A stretch of 64,000 bases of DNA from Marinospirillum celere. GTDB taxonomy: Bacteria; Pseudomonadota; Gammaproteobacteria; Pseudomonadales; Halomonadaceae. The position numbers and the translations under genes are program-made. This document shows, one piece after another, positions 53,828 to 62,585 of this stretch. The notes beneath the pieces are model-generated. The model had not been told where the DNA came from, did not search any database, and saw nothing but the letters and a program-made list of their open reading frames with translations. Numbering within the stretch: the stretch's first letter is position 1; each line of letters starts with the position of its first letter. The stretch spans positions 45,504 through 109,503 of the forward strand of contig NZ_FOLH01000007.1 in the NCBI RefSeq assembly GCF_900112235.1. Reading direction: 5' to 3'.

Positions 53828-54994
53828 TTATTCTTCCTCGTCCGGTGCATTGGTGACCTGAACAGCAGCACCGTCGTGAAGAGCAACCTGTCCATTGATA
53901 ATCAGTTGCTCGCCAGCCTGCAGGCCGCTGAGAATCACCTGCTTGCCATTGGTGACGGGTCCCAGCTCGACAGCTCTGGCTTCGGCTTTATTGTCTTCAG
54001 CCAGCACAAAGACCTGAGTGCCCTGAGAGCCTTCAATCACGGCTGTTTGCGGAATAACTACAGCGTCTTCAAAGGTTTGCAGCACCAGGGAGACACGAAC
54101 AAATTGGCCGGGAATAAGCACTCCTTCCGGATTGGGAAAGACAGCTCTGGCGGAAACACTGCCGGTACGGGCATCTATGCTGCTGTCGGTAAAGTTGACC
54201 TTGCCCTCGTGCTCAAACTCACTGCCATCAGGTAATTGCAGGAAAACCGAATAGAGGTGGCCGTTATTGGTTTCTGAACGGGCCTGACGGGCCAAGCGCT
54301 GAACGGCAGCATCATTTTCCGGAAGAGAAAAGCGCACATGAGCGGGGTCTTTCTGAGTGATGCTGGTTAGCAGGCTGCCACTGTTGAGCAGGCTGCCTTC
54401 AGAAAGAGTTTCCATGCCGGTGATACCGCTAATCGGTGCAGTCACTCGCGTATAGCGCAGGTTACGACGGGCATCAGCAACAGCTGCCTGGGTTTGGGCG
54501 AGGCTGGATTCTGCAAGTTCAACGGCGGTTAGTGCCTGGTCCCTTTCCCGTTGACTAATGGAGTTACGCTCATAAAGATCAGCGACACGGCGTAGTTCAC
54601 GGCGCGCTTGATCCAGGTTGGCTCGGGCATTACGTTCATTGGCTTCGGCCAATTGCAGAGCGATCTGATAGGGTTCTGGGTCAAGTTGAAATAGAGGCGC
54701 GCCCTCTTCAACCTGCTGGCCCTCGACGTAGAGGCGCTCTTCCAGAATGCCGCCGACACGGGCGCGAACTTCAATTTGGCGAGAACCCCTGACCCGGCCC
54801 GCATAATCAACAGTGACGTTGACATCACGCACCTCAATAGGGGCAATAGTGACCGGAGCCGGGGGTCTTTGTTGCTGGGCCTCGGCGGCCTGTTCACTGG
54901 CGCTCTCGTCGGTACTACAACCTATAAGAAAAGCCAGAGGCAGAAAGAGGGCCGACAGCTTCAGGCTGTTACGAGACAGAGTGGCAAAAGACAT
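53828..54994 (-). CDS. acrA: RND pump periplasmic adaptor, AcrA-like lipoprotein
   Basis: 388 aa. Lipobox LIGC at about 23-26, so anchored to the inner membrane by lipid. Lipoyl half-motifs (VRGSRQIEVRARVGGILEE and RNLRYTRVTAPISGITGM) flank an alpha-helical hairpin (about 95-165) rich in Arg/Gln, then beta-barrel and membrane-proximal domains. It joins the RND pump to a TolC channel; the TolC-like gene 5 kb away carries a matching operator. The ATG at 54994 has GGAGAAACC upstream. Confidence 0.92.
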   Translation of the reverse strand: MSFATLSRNSLKLSALFLPLAFLIGCSTDESASEQAAEAQQQRPPAPVTIAPIEVRDVNVTVDYAGRVRGSRQIEVRARVGGILEERLYVEGQQVEEGAPLFQLDPEPYQIALQLAEANERNARANLDQARRELRRVADLYERNSISQRERDQALTAVELAESSLAQTQAAVADARRNLRYTRVTAPISGITGMETLSEGSLLNSGSLLTSITQKDPAHVRFSLPENDAAVQRLARQARSETNNGHLYSVFLQLPDGSEFEHEGKVNFTDSSIDARTGSVSARAVFPNPEGVLIPGQFVRVSLVLQTFEDAVVIPQTAVIEGSQGTQVFVLAEDNKAEARAVELGPVTNGKQVILSGLQAGEQLIINGQVALHDGAAVQVTNAPDEEE

Positions 54995-55062
54995 GCAGGT
55001 TTCTCCAGGGCATTCATGACGAGCACAGAAAAGGCCAGAGTGGACTGGCGAGTCTGGCGATT

Positions 55063-55080
55063 TTAGACTTGCTGGTCTAA
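55063..55080. promoter_or_regulatory. TetR-type operator upstream of the acrAB genes
   Basis: TTAGAC-TTGCTG-GTCTAA: 6-bp perfect inverted arms with a 6-bp spacer, 69 bp upstream of the adaptor gene start and 64 bp before the divergent sigma-54 activator. It shares TAGAC-N6-GTCTA with the site before tolC at 48353. It could bind a TetR/AcrR repressor acting on either divergent gene. Confidence 0.62.
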
Positions 55081-55143
55081 GCGGTCAAGGCTGCTTCGGG
55101 TTAGAATGAATTTTTTATTGGGTTGTTTGATTCAGAGAGATTT

Positions 55144-56532
55144 ATGACAAATACAAAAAATCAACAGGCACCTCAGTTAATTACTGAAGCCATGGATGCT
55201 TTGGATGAGTGGATGGTTATTGTTGATGCTGAGGCGCGAATTGTTTTTTTGAATCGCCCCTATGCCCAGTTTTTGGGGGTTAAGCGTGAAGAAGTTTACG
55301 GTCGTCCCATCGTAGATGTGATTGAAAACACCCAGATGCATAGGGTCGTGGAAAGTGGCCAGCCAGAGCTGTCTCGCTTGCAAGAGCTTCAGGGGCGGCA
55401 CATGATTGCCAACCGCTATCCGATTCGTCAACAGGGAAAAGTTATAGGTGCGGTGGGTTCGGTGCTTTTTCATGATACCCATGAATGGCGTCAAATGAAT
55501 GCACAAATCAAATCCCTGGTTTCTGAATTGGATTTTTACCGTCAGGTTTTGGATAAAGAGCAAACTGGAGCGCGCTTTAGCCTGGGTGACCTTATAGGGC
55601 GCAGCCCGCAAATACGCCGGGTCAATGAGAAAATCAAAAAAGTGGCTGCTGGTGATGCTTCAGTGCTAATCCGTGGCGAATCGGGTACAGGGAAGGAACT
55701 CTATGCCCATGCTTTGCATCGGCTTTCTGAGCGCTCCAGATCTCCTTTTGTGAAAATCAACTGTGCAGCTATTCCGGAAAACCTTTTGGAAGCCGAACTT
55801 TTTGGTTATGAAGAGGGTGCTTTTACCGGTGCACGCAAAGGGGGTAAGCAGGGTAAATTTCAGCTGGCCGACGGTGGAACCCTATTCCTGGATGAAATTG
55901 GAGATATGCCCTTGAGCATGCAGGTTAAGCTGCTAAGGGTTCTTCAGGATAGAGAAGTAGAAGCTGTAGGCTCCAATCGGTTGATCAAGGTTGATGTGCG
56001 CTTAATTGCAGCAACCCATCAGCCTTTGGAAAAACTGGTTGAGCAAGGTGAGTTTCGGGAAGATCTTTATTACCGTATCAACGTGGTGTCTTTGGAGCTG
56101 CCGCCACTAAGAGAAAGAAGAGAGGATATCCCGGCTTTGGCAGAGCATTTTTTGCAAAGGCTGGCTAACCGGACGGGACGACGTGCACCCAAGCTAACGG
56201 CTCAAGCATTAACCCGGATGCTTGAGTATGCCTGGCCCGGTAATGTGCGAGAAATGGAAAATGCTTTAGAAAGTGCTTTTTATCTGAGTCAGGGCCATAA
56301 AATTTCTTTAAACGCCCTGCCGGAAACTCTTTCTTTGAGAACCAATGCTACGTCAGTACCGGTTTTTTCGGGTACTTTAAAAGAAAAACTGGCACAAGCT
56401 GAAAAAGAAATTCTTGAAGAGGCCCTGGCCGCTTGTGATGGTAATCGACTCTTGGCGGCTAAGGTGCTTGGAATTGGCAAAACAACGCTTTACGACAAGC
56501 TGTCACGCTATAAGGCGGCTGTGGACGAGTAG
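55144..56532 (+). CDS. Sigma-54 activator with PAS sensor, HbcR-like
   Basis: 462 aa. N-terminal PAS (about 15-120), AAA+ domain with GESGTGKE near 180 and GAFTGA at about 225-230, and a C-terminal Fis-type HTH (NRLLAAKVLGIGKTTLYDKL). No receiver domain, so it senses a ligand directly. ATG 55144 has AGAGAG upstream. In Pseudomonas, HbcR is an RpoN-dependent activator of 3-hydroxybutyrate use. The operon that follows encodes the same pathway, so I assign it as HbcR-like by context. Confidence 0.85.
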   Translation: MTNTKNQQAPQLITEAMDALDEWMVIVDAEARIVFLNRPYAQFLGVKREEVYGRPIVDVIENTQMHRVVESGQPELSRLQELQGRHMIANRYPIRQQGKVIGAVGSVLFHDTHEWRQMNAQIKSLVSELDFYRQVLDKEQTGARFSLGDLIGRSPQIRRVNEKIKKVAAGDASVLIRGESGTGKELYAHALHRLSERSRSPFVKINCAAIPENLLEAELFGYEEGAFTGARKGGKQGKFQLADGGTLFLDEIGDMPLSMQVKLLRVLQDREVEAVGSNRLIKVDVRLIAATHQPLEKLVEQGEFREDLYYRINVVSLELPPLRERREDIPALAEHFLQRLANRTGRRAPKLTAQALTRMLEYAWPGNVREMENALESAFYLSQGHKISLNALPETLSLRTNATSVPVFSGTLKEKLAQAEKEILEEALAACDGNRLLAAKVLGIGKTTLYDKLSRYKAAVDE

Positions 56533-56534
56533 TT

Positions 56535-56623
56535 TTCCGGAATTTCGGAAGGCTTCCGGAATTTCGGAAGGATGCAGCCCCTTTAAACCCGTTAATTTAG
56601 TTATTTTTTCCGAAAAGTCGGAA
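56535..56623 (+). promoter_or_regulatory. Three activator sites TTCCG-N6-CGGAA
   Basis: Sites at 56535-56550, 56554-56569 and 56608-56623 each have perfect TTCCG/CGGAA arms around a 6-bp spacer. The first two are identical, including flanking GG, and start 19 bp apart; the third starts 54 bp after the second, about five helical turns. They lie just after the activator gene's stop and 86 bp or more upstream of a -24/-12 promoter, as enhancer sites do. Most likely bound by the activator encoded directly upstream. Confidence 0.75.
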
Positions 56624-56708
56624 TAAAACCCCGTAGTTTGATCTAAATCAGTTTACGTTAACGTCAATAATTTTAATAACCAATTGAATTTTAATATAAA
56701 TATTGATG

Positions 56709-56725
56709 TTGGCAGGCTTCTTGTA
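56709..56725 (+). promoter_or_regulatory. Sigma-54 promoter of the ketone-body operon
   Basis: TTGGCAGGCTTCTTGTA matches the RpoN -24 element (TTGGCA) with ten bases between GG and the -12 dinucleotide, which is GT rather than GC. It lies 86 bp after the last enhancer site and 71 bp before the TRAP binding protein ATG. A hairpin AACCG/CGGTT lies in the leader near 56746-56761. Confidence 0.65.
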
Positions 56726-56795
56726 GTCTATTCGATAACCGTTAACGCGGTTGTACTCTAAAAGACAACAAACATAAAAAAGTGGAGTAACACTT

Positions 56796-57848
56796 ATGAT
56801 CAAGAAGCCTCTCGCGGCTGCAGTGGGTGCTGCCTTAACTGCAACCTGCTTGACTGTCTCCTCCGTTGCTATGGCTGATGGGCCACGCAGAATCGATGTT
56901 GCCAGTGTATTCGATACCAGCAATTTCTTGGGTGCTGGCGCTCAATTTATGGCGGATGAAATCAATGTTGCCTCTGATGGCAAAATTAGTTTCCGTGTCT
57001 ATGAACCAGGCGACCTGGTGCCGCCTTTTGAAGTTTTCAATGCCGTTTCCAGTGGCGCAGTAGATGCAGGCTGGGACTGGATGGGCTACTGGGCGGGAAC
57101 CATTCCTCTGTTGAATCTTTATGGCGCCTTACCTTTTGGTCCGACGCCTGAAGCCTTTGCTTCCTGGATGTGGTCGGGTGGTGGCACTGAATATATCCAA
57201 GCCCAGTATGACAACTACAACATCAAGGTTTTGCCTTGCTTTGTCTCCCCTCAGGAAACCGGTGGTTTCTATAACAAAGAAATTAACTCGGTTGATGACT
57301 TTGATGGTCTGCGTTTCCGTATCTCCGGTCTGGGTGCGCGGGTTCTCAACAAATTTGGTGCTTCCACCCAGCTGATTCCGGGCGGTGAAATCTTCTTGGC
57401 TTTGGAGCGCGGGCGTATTGATGGTGCTGAATTCTCGGTTCCTCAGGTTGATGAGGTGATGGGCTTTGATGAGATCACCAGCTACTACTACTTCCCTGGC
57501 TGGCACCAATCAGCAAGCTGGTTCTCACTGATCATTAACCAGAACGTCTGGAATCAGTATTCAGAAACCCAACAAAAGCAGTTTGAAACCGCTTGTCGCT
57601 CAACCCTGGCCTGGTCAATGACCGAAGCGCCTCATCAGCAGATGCTGACTCTGGCGAAAATGCAGGAACGCAGTGGTATTGATGTGCGCCGCTTTGATGA
57701 CGAAACCCTGAAAAACCTCGAAGCAGCCTGGGAAGAAGTTGTTGAAGACGAAATGAACGAAAACCCCGAGTTTCGTGAAGCCTATGAGTCGCTTATGGCT
57801 CATGCCAAGCTGATCGAAGAGTGGTACGAACTTCAGGAGCTGCCATAA
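56796..57848 (+). CDS. TRAP transporter solute-binding protein, DctP family
   Basis: 350 aa with a signal peptide ending near SSVAMADG. DctP fold: PGDLVPPFEVFNAVSSGAVD, LRFRISGLGARVLNKFGAST with the ligand-binding Arg, and IPGGEIFLALERGRIDGAEF, close to the 2-oxoacid-type (TakP) branch. GTGGAG lies before the ATG. It is the first gene after the sigma-54 promoter and is followed directly by both permease genes and 3-hydroxybutyrate dehydrogenase, so the substrate is probably a C4 hydroxy- or oxo-acid (inference). Confidence 0.92.
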   Translation: MIKKPLAAAVGAALTATCLTVSSVAMADGPRRIDVASVFDTSNFLGAGAQFMADEINVASDGKISFRVYEPGDLVPPFEVFNAVSSGAVDAGWDWMGYWAGTIPLLNLYGALPFGPTPEAFASWMWSGGGTEYIQAQYDNYNIKVLPCFVSPQETGGFYNKEINSVDDFDGLRFRISGLGARVLNKFGASTQLIPGGEIFLALERGRIDGAEFSVPQVDEVMGFDEITSYYYFPGWHQSASWFSLIINQNVWNQYSETQQKQFETACRSTLAWSMTEAPHQQMLTLAKMQERSGIDVRRFDDETLKNLEAAWEEVVEDEMNENPEFREAYESLMAHAKLIEEWYELQELP

Positions 57849-58459
57849 TGAAAGCCGCCGTTCACCTACGTGTGGCGGCGGCCCTGGACTTGGCATCCCG
57901 TCCCCTTATAGGGGCCGGGATCTGGGTGGGGCGCTTGACCAGCTGGCTCGTTCTGGCGGTCATAGCTGCTGTCATGCTGACTGTCATAATGAATGCTCTG
58001 GGGATGAATGAACTCTTCCGTTGGGAGAATCGGGTCTTTCTATTCCAGCGTGCCTTCACCATCAACTCGGCAACTGAGTTGCAATGGTATCTCTACGGTA
58101 TTTTTGTGCTCTTTGCCTCGACCTATGCACTGCATACCAATGGTCATGTGCGTGTTGACCTTTTTTATAGTCGCTTTCCAGCGCGAGTGAAGCATGCTGT
58201 TGACTTGTTGGGGCATATCTTCTTGTTAATTCCCTTTTGCCTGTTTGTGGCCTACCTCTACTGGCCTCAGGTGGAGATGAGTTTTATGTCTGGAGAGAGA
58301 TCCAATTTTGGTGGCCTAGGCCAACGCTACTTGATCAAGGGTGCTTTGGCTGTGGGTTTGTTCTTTCTGGCATTGAATGCCTTTGGACGAATTTTAGCCA
58401 GTCTGGCAGCCATTCTGGATCCTAAATTGGCAGAAAAGGAGCCTTTCCATGTTCGCTGA
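57848..58459 (+). CDS. TRAP transporter small permease, DctQ family
   Basis: 203 aa with four membrane helices: LVLAVIAAVMLTVIMNALGM, then WYLYGIFVLFASTYALHTNG with the family Asn-Gly, RVDLFYSRFP, and two more. ATG 57848 shares one base with the previous stop (TAATG), so translation is coupled; a longer in-frame start at 57821 is inside the binding-protein gene. The end overlaps the large-permease gene by 11 bp. Confidence 0.9.
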   Translation: MKAAVHLRVAAALDLASRPLIGAGIWVGRLTSWLVLAVIAAVMLTVIMNALGMNELFRWENRVFLFQRAFTINSATELQWYLYGIFVLFASTYALHTNGHVRVDLFYSRFPARVKHAVDLLGHIFLLIPFCLFVAYLYWPQVEMSFMSGERSNFGGLGQRYLIKGALAVGLFFLALNAFGRILASLAAILDPKLAEKEPFHVR

Positions 58460-59789
58460 ATACCTGCTGCCGATTTTAATGGTGGTCTTCCTGTTTATTG
58501 GGATTTTTACAGGCTATCCCGTGGCTTTTATTCTGGGCGGCCTGGCAATTATTTTTGCACTCATCGGTGATGTCCCTCTGCCTTTCTTAGGAATGATGGG
58601 TTCCCGGATTTATGGCGGTGTACTGGAAAACTGGCTCTACATTGCTATTCCGCTGTTCGTGTTTATGGGCCTGATGCTGGAAAAATCGGGAGTAGCCAGT
58701 CGCCTACTGCTTACTTTGCAAAGGCTCTTTGGGCGAGTGCGCGGTGGTTTGGCCATTTCTGTTGCCCTGCTGGGCGTGGTTATGGCGGCCAGTACCGGTA
58801 TTGTCGGTGCCTCGGTGGTGATGCTGGGTTTGCTGGCCTTACCGGTCATGCTCAAGCAGAACTACAAACCAGAAATGGCCTGTGGCGTCATTGCGGCTTC
58901 AGGCACCCTGGGTATCTTAATTCCACCGTCCATCATGTTGGTGTTGATCGGCTCCATCATGCAGGTATCCGTCGGCAACCTTTTTAAAGCAGCCCTGATT
59001 CCCGGCTTGATGCTGGGTGTCTTGTACATTGCTTATCTATTGATTATGGGACGTTTAAAGCCTGATTGGATGCCACTGGCTGATACGGATGCTGTGGATC
59101 ATGACAAAACACCCCTGGCCTTGGCGCTAACACGTGACCTGGTGGGGCCGGTGTTTCTGATGGTCACGGTTCTAGGCTCGATCATGATGGGGATTGCCAC
59201 GCCAACCGAAGCTGCTGCGATAGGTGCGTTGGGTGCTATCTTCCTGGCCGTGGTGGCACGCAAGTTAACCTATACCACCCTGCGCGATGTCTGTTATGAC
59301 ACTGCCAAAACCACCGCAATGATTATTTTTATTGTCATCACTGCAACGGCTTTCAGCTTGATCTTCAAGCGTCTGGGTGGTGATTACATGATCTTGGATC
59401 TGTTTGATGCGACAGGTCTGGGTTCTTACGGCCTGCTGCTGGCCATCATGGTGCTGATCTTTATTCTGGGCTTCTTTTTGGAATGGATTGAAATCAGCTA
59501 CGTCATCTTGCCTATTCTGTTGCCGGTCATTGGCCTGATGGACTTTGGCATGAGCACTCAGGCAACTCTGGTTTGGTTCGCCATTTTGATGGCCATCAAC
59601 CTGCAAACCAGCTTTTTGACCCCCCCGTTTGGTTATGCGCTCTTTTATTTGAAGGGGATTACCAATGGGCAGGTGAAAATCACCACGATTTATAAATCCA
59701 TTATTCCCTATGTATTGCTGCAACTAACCGGTCTGCTGCTGTGCATTGCCTTTCCCGCCATAGTGCTATGGCTGCCAGGGCTAATTTAA
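58449..59789 (+). CDS. TRAP transporter large permease, DctM family
   Basis: 446 aa, about 12 membrane helices. Seen: LYIAIPLFVFMGLMLEKSGV, AASTGIVGASVVMLGLLALP, SGTLGILIPPSIMLVL and QTSFLTPPFGYALFYLKG, the standard DctM signatures with sodium-site loops. Length and helix order are normal. Translationally coupled with the small permease. Confidence 0.93.
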   Translation: MFAEYLLPILMVVFLFIGIFTGYPVAFILGGLAIIFALIGDVPLPFLGMMGSRIYGGVLENWLYIAIPLFVFMGLMLEKSGVASRLLLTLQRLFGRVRGGLAISVALLGVVMAASTGIVGASVVMLGLLALPVMLKQNYKPEMACGVIAASGTLGILIPPSIMLVLIGSIMQVSVGNLFKAALIPGLMLGVLYIAYLLIMGRLKPDWMPLADTDAVDHDKTPLALALTRDLVGPVFLMVTVLGSIMMGIATPTEAAAIGALGAIFLAVVARKLTYTTLRDVCYDTAKTTAMIIFIVITATAFSLIFKRLGGDYMILDLFDATGLGSYGLLLAIMVLIFILGFFLEWIEISYVILPILLPVIGLMDFGMSTQATLVWFAILMAINLQTSFLTPPFGYALFYLKGITNGQVKITTIYKSIIPYVLLQLTGLLLCIAFPAIVLWLPGLI

Positions 59790-59816
59790 AAAAATAATAT
59801 GAGTGAGAGGTCTAGT

Positions 59817-60590
59817 ATGTCGGGTAAACGTGTACTCATCACTGGCGCAGCCAAGGGCATTGGCTTTGAGGTGGCTCGCGCCTTCTTGGAAGAAGGCGCC
59901 CGCGTGGCGATTTTGGATCTGGATCAGGAGGCTTTAAAAGAAGCCCTCGATCGACTGGGCGGTGAAGGCACTGATCGCATGGGCTTGGCCTGTGATGTCA
60001 CTGACGAAGCTGCTCTTCAGTCGGCCGTTGACCAGGTAGTTAATCAGTTTGGTGGGTTGGATGTTCTCATCAACAATGCCGGGCTACAGCATGTAGCCCC
60101 GCTGGAAGACTTTCCTTCGGATAAGTTCCGCAAGCTGTTAGATATTATGCTGGTTGCCCCCTTCCTCACTATGAAGCAGGTCTTTCCAGTGATGAAAAAA
60201 CAGCAGGGAGGTCGAATTATCAACCTGGCTTCCATTAACGGTTTGGTCGGCTTTTCTGGCAAAGCGGGTTACAACTCGGCCAAGCATGGGGTCATCGGCC
60301 TGACCAAGGTAGCCGCTTTGGAGGGTGCCCCCCATGGCATCACGGTTAATGCCCTGTGTCCGGGGTATGTGGATACCGCCATGGTTCGGGGTCAATTGAA
60401 TGACTTGGCCCGAACCCGAGGGGTGCCTCTGGAAAAGGTACTGGAAGAGGTGATTTACCCCTTGGTTCCACAAAGACGCCTGTTGGAGCCGCGTGAAATA
60501 GCGGACTACTGTCTCTTCCTGGCCAGTGGCCGGGGCCGCGGGATTACCGGTCAGGCAGTTGTCATCGATGGTGGTTATACCACGCAATAA
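59817..60590 (+). CDS. bdhA: D-3-hydroxybutyrate dehydrogenase
   Basis: 257-aa classical SDR oxidising D-3-hydroxybutyrate to acetoacetate with NAD. Seen: TGAAKGIG near 9-16, NNAGLQHVAPLEDFP (the QHV segment is typical of this enzyme), catalytic Ser in INLASING, Tyr152 and Lys156 in YNSAKHG, and the C-terminal VIDGGYTTQ. ATG 59817 has GAGAGG 6 nt upstream and gives the normal length; ATG 59799 adds six residues. It lies 27 bp after the TRAP permease. Confidence 0.92.
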   Translation: MSGKRVLITGAAKGIGFEVARAFLEEGARVAILDLDQEALKEALDRLGGEGTDRMGLACDVTDEAALQSAVDQVVNQFGGLDVLINNAGLQHVAPLEDFPSDKFRKLLDIMLVAPFLTMKQVFPVMKKQQGGRIINLASINGLVGFSGKAGYNSAKHGVIGLTKVAALEGAPHGITVNALCPGYVDTAMVRGQLNDLARTRGVPLEKVLEEVIYPLVPQRRLLEPREIADYCLFLASGRGRGITGQAVVIDGGYTTQ

Positions 60591-60698
60591 GTACCCGAAG
60601 TTTCCCTAAATATTTTCAGGTTTGGCCAGCCAGGATTTTGCAATTCTGAGCCAGCCAGGGATTCCTGCGCCCTAAAACAACAAAAATTAGGTGAGTTT

Positions 60699-62549
60699 AT
60701 GCTGTTGAATCTCTCTTTTAAGCAAGCTCTTTGGGGGCTGCTAATCCTTTTGGTTGCTGGTCTGGTGACTCTGATAAGCACGGGTTTGTATGGCCTCCAC
60801 CAGCAAAACCGGGCTTTCTCAGAAGTGGCTGCCACGGCCAACCGAGGCCTGGATATGCTGGCTCTGGAAGCAGAAATTCTGCAGCTGGAGCTGTGGCGGG
60901 AAAATCTGGTTGAAGAGGAACAAACCGCTTTTCAAGAGCGTTTACAAGAACTGCCTGCACAATTGGAGCGGGTGTTGGGAGAGCAGGAAGCTCAGCTTTA
61001 TGAGTTGAGTAGTGACTTTCAGGATCAGCTACAGCAAACCCTGGCTGCGCAGGTGGCTTTTGGTCTGGATTCCAGCCTCGGTGCCCAGGGTAATTTGAAT
61101 CTGGCCGCTACCGAGCTGTATGAAGAGCTGTTTGGTTTATCGGCACTGGTTTCGCGCTTTGCTGATGTACGCAATCTGGAAAAGGATTTCTTCATTTCGC
61201 CCAGTGAGGCCACTATTCAGGCCTGGCGGGAAGGCATAGAAAGCTTTGTTGCGCATTTGGAGCGCATCGGTTTTTACGAAGATTTTGCCGAGCAAATTCA
61301 AGCCTATGATGCTTCCAGCCAGCAACTGATTACGCTGCGTTTGGATTTTCGTCAGCAAAGTGAAAATTTAATGCAGCTGCGTGAAGACTTGATTGCTGGG
61401 ATTAATCAGCAGGCACGTGAAACCGCAGGTTCACAACTGCAAAGTGCCGAACAAACCGCAGAAGCTCAGGCTACCAATCAGCAACGCCTGATGCTGGTCA
61501 CTGGCCTGGCGATCACCCTTGTGTTGGCGGCGGTGGTGATTTTCCTGAATCGTCGCCTGACCCGCCGCAGCGCCGAGCTACTTGGCTTTTTACAGCAGGT
61601 CGCTGCCGGTGATCTGCGTGAGCGTCTGGGGGTGGGTGACGGGCGTGATGAATTTGATCAACTGGCCATTGGTGTGAACCGTACCGTGGAGTCCTTGACC
61701 GGACTGGTCAGTGATTTGAACACCAGTAACCAACAGCTTTTAACCATGGCTAATGCTATGGAAGAGCAGATTGCTGGTTTGGGTGATGCGGGCAAACAAC
61801 TTCAGGGACGCAGCGATTTGCTGGCTGCTTCGATGGAAGAAATCAATGCCACCACCGATCAAATGGCTGAAGCCGCCAGAGATGTTGAAGCTGCAGCAGG
61901 CCATACCGATCAGGCAGCCAATCAGGGCGGCGAAGTGATTCAACAGGCCATAGAAATCCTGGAAAACATTACTGCGCATATGCAGGAAATTGATGAGCGT
62001 GTCGGCCACCTGGGTCGTCACTCTGAAGAAATAGGCGGCGTACTGGAATTGATTAACGGTATTGCCGAGCAAACCAACCTGTTGGCGCTGAACGCTGCTA
62101 TAGAGGCAGCCCGAGTTGGCGAAGCCGGAAGAGGCTTTGCGGTAGTGGCGGATGAGATACGCACTCTGGCGGAACAAACCGCTGATGCAACCCGCGATAT
62201 CGATGGCCGTATTAGCGGTATTCAGCGTGATACTCAAAGCACAATTACTTCCGTTGAACAGGCCCGTGAGCAGGTTTCTGTAGGTCGCAGTCGGGGTCGT
62301 GAAGCTCTGGATGCTGTGGTCAGTATTCAAAAAGCCAGTAGTGATTCCTCCCAGCGTATGAATGAAGTCAAAAACTCAGTGACTGAAGTGGCTGATACCA
62401 CGGGTGGTATGGCTGCTGATATGGAGCAGGTTGCCGGTTTGGTCACTCAACAGCAATCAAGAGTTGAGACGCTGCTGGAATTTACTCGTGAGCTGCATCA
62501 AAAAGCGGATCATCTCAATCAGGGCTTAGCCAGATTCCATATTTCCTAA
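60699..62549 (+). CDS. Methyl-accepting chemotaxis protein with helical sensor
   Basis: 616 aa. TM1 (about 10-30), a periplasmic helical region (about 31-260) containing [20 protein letters not shown], a pattern seen in helical bimodular (HBM) sensors, TM2 (about 265-285), HAMP, and a signalling domain with the conserved tip [20 protein letters not shown] near 453-472. HBM sensors such as McpS bind organic acids. Its place inside the 3-hydroxybutyrate gene set suggests chemotaxis toward that compound or a related acid. Confidence 0.88.
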   Translation: MLLNLSFKQALWGLLILLVAGLVTLISTGLYGLHQQNRAFSEVAATANRGLDMLALEAEILQLELWRENLVEEEQTAFQERLQELPAQLERVLGEQEAQLYELSSDFQDQLQQTLAAQVAFGLDSSLGAQGNLNLAATELYEELFGLSALVSRFADVRNLEKDFFISPSEATIQAWREGIESFVAHLERIGFYEDFAEQIQAYDASSQQLITLRLDFRQQSENLMQLREDLIAGINQQARETAGSQLQSAEQTAEAQATNQQRLMLVTGLAITLVLAAVVIFLNRRLTRRSAELLGFLQQVAAGDLRERLGVGDGRDEFDQLAIGVNRTVESLTGLVSDLNTSNQQLLTMANAMEEQIAGLGDAGKQLQGRSDLLAASMEEINATTDQMAEAARDVEAAAGHTDQAANQGGEVIQQAIEILENITAHMQEIDERVGHLGRHSEEIGGVLELINGIAEQTNLLALNAAIEAARVGEAGRGFAVVADEIRTLAEQTADATRDIDGRISGIQRDTQSTITSVEQAREQVSVGRSRGREALDAVVSIQKASSDSSQRMNEVKNSVTEVADTTGGMAADMEQVAGLVTQQQSRVETLLEFTRELHQKADHLNQGLARFHIS

Positions 62550-62585
62550 CCATTTATTCAATGCGTTTATTTGAAGGAGAAGAAC

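Noticed and set aside
56655..56664. Palindrome ACGTTAACGT as an additional activator site
   Set aside because: It does not share the TTCCG/CGGAA arms of the three clear sites and may be chance in AT-rich leader DNA.
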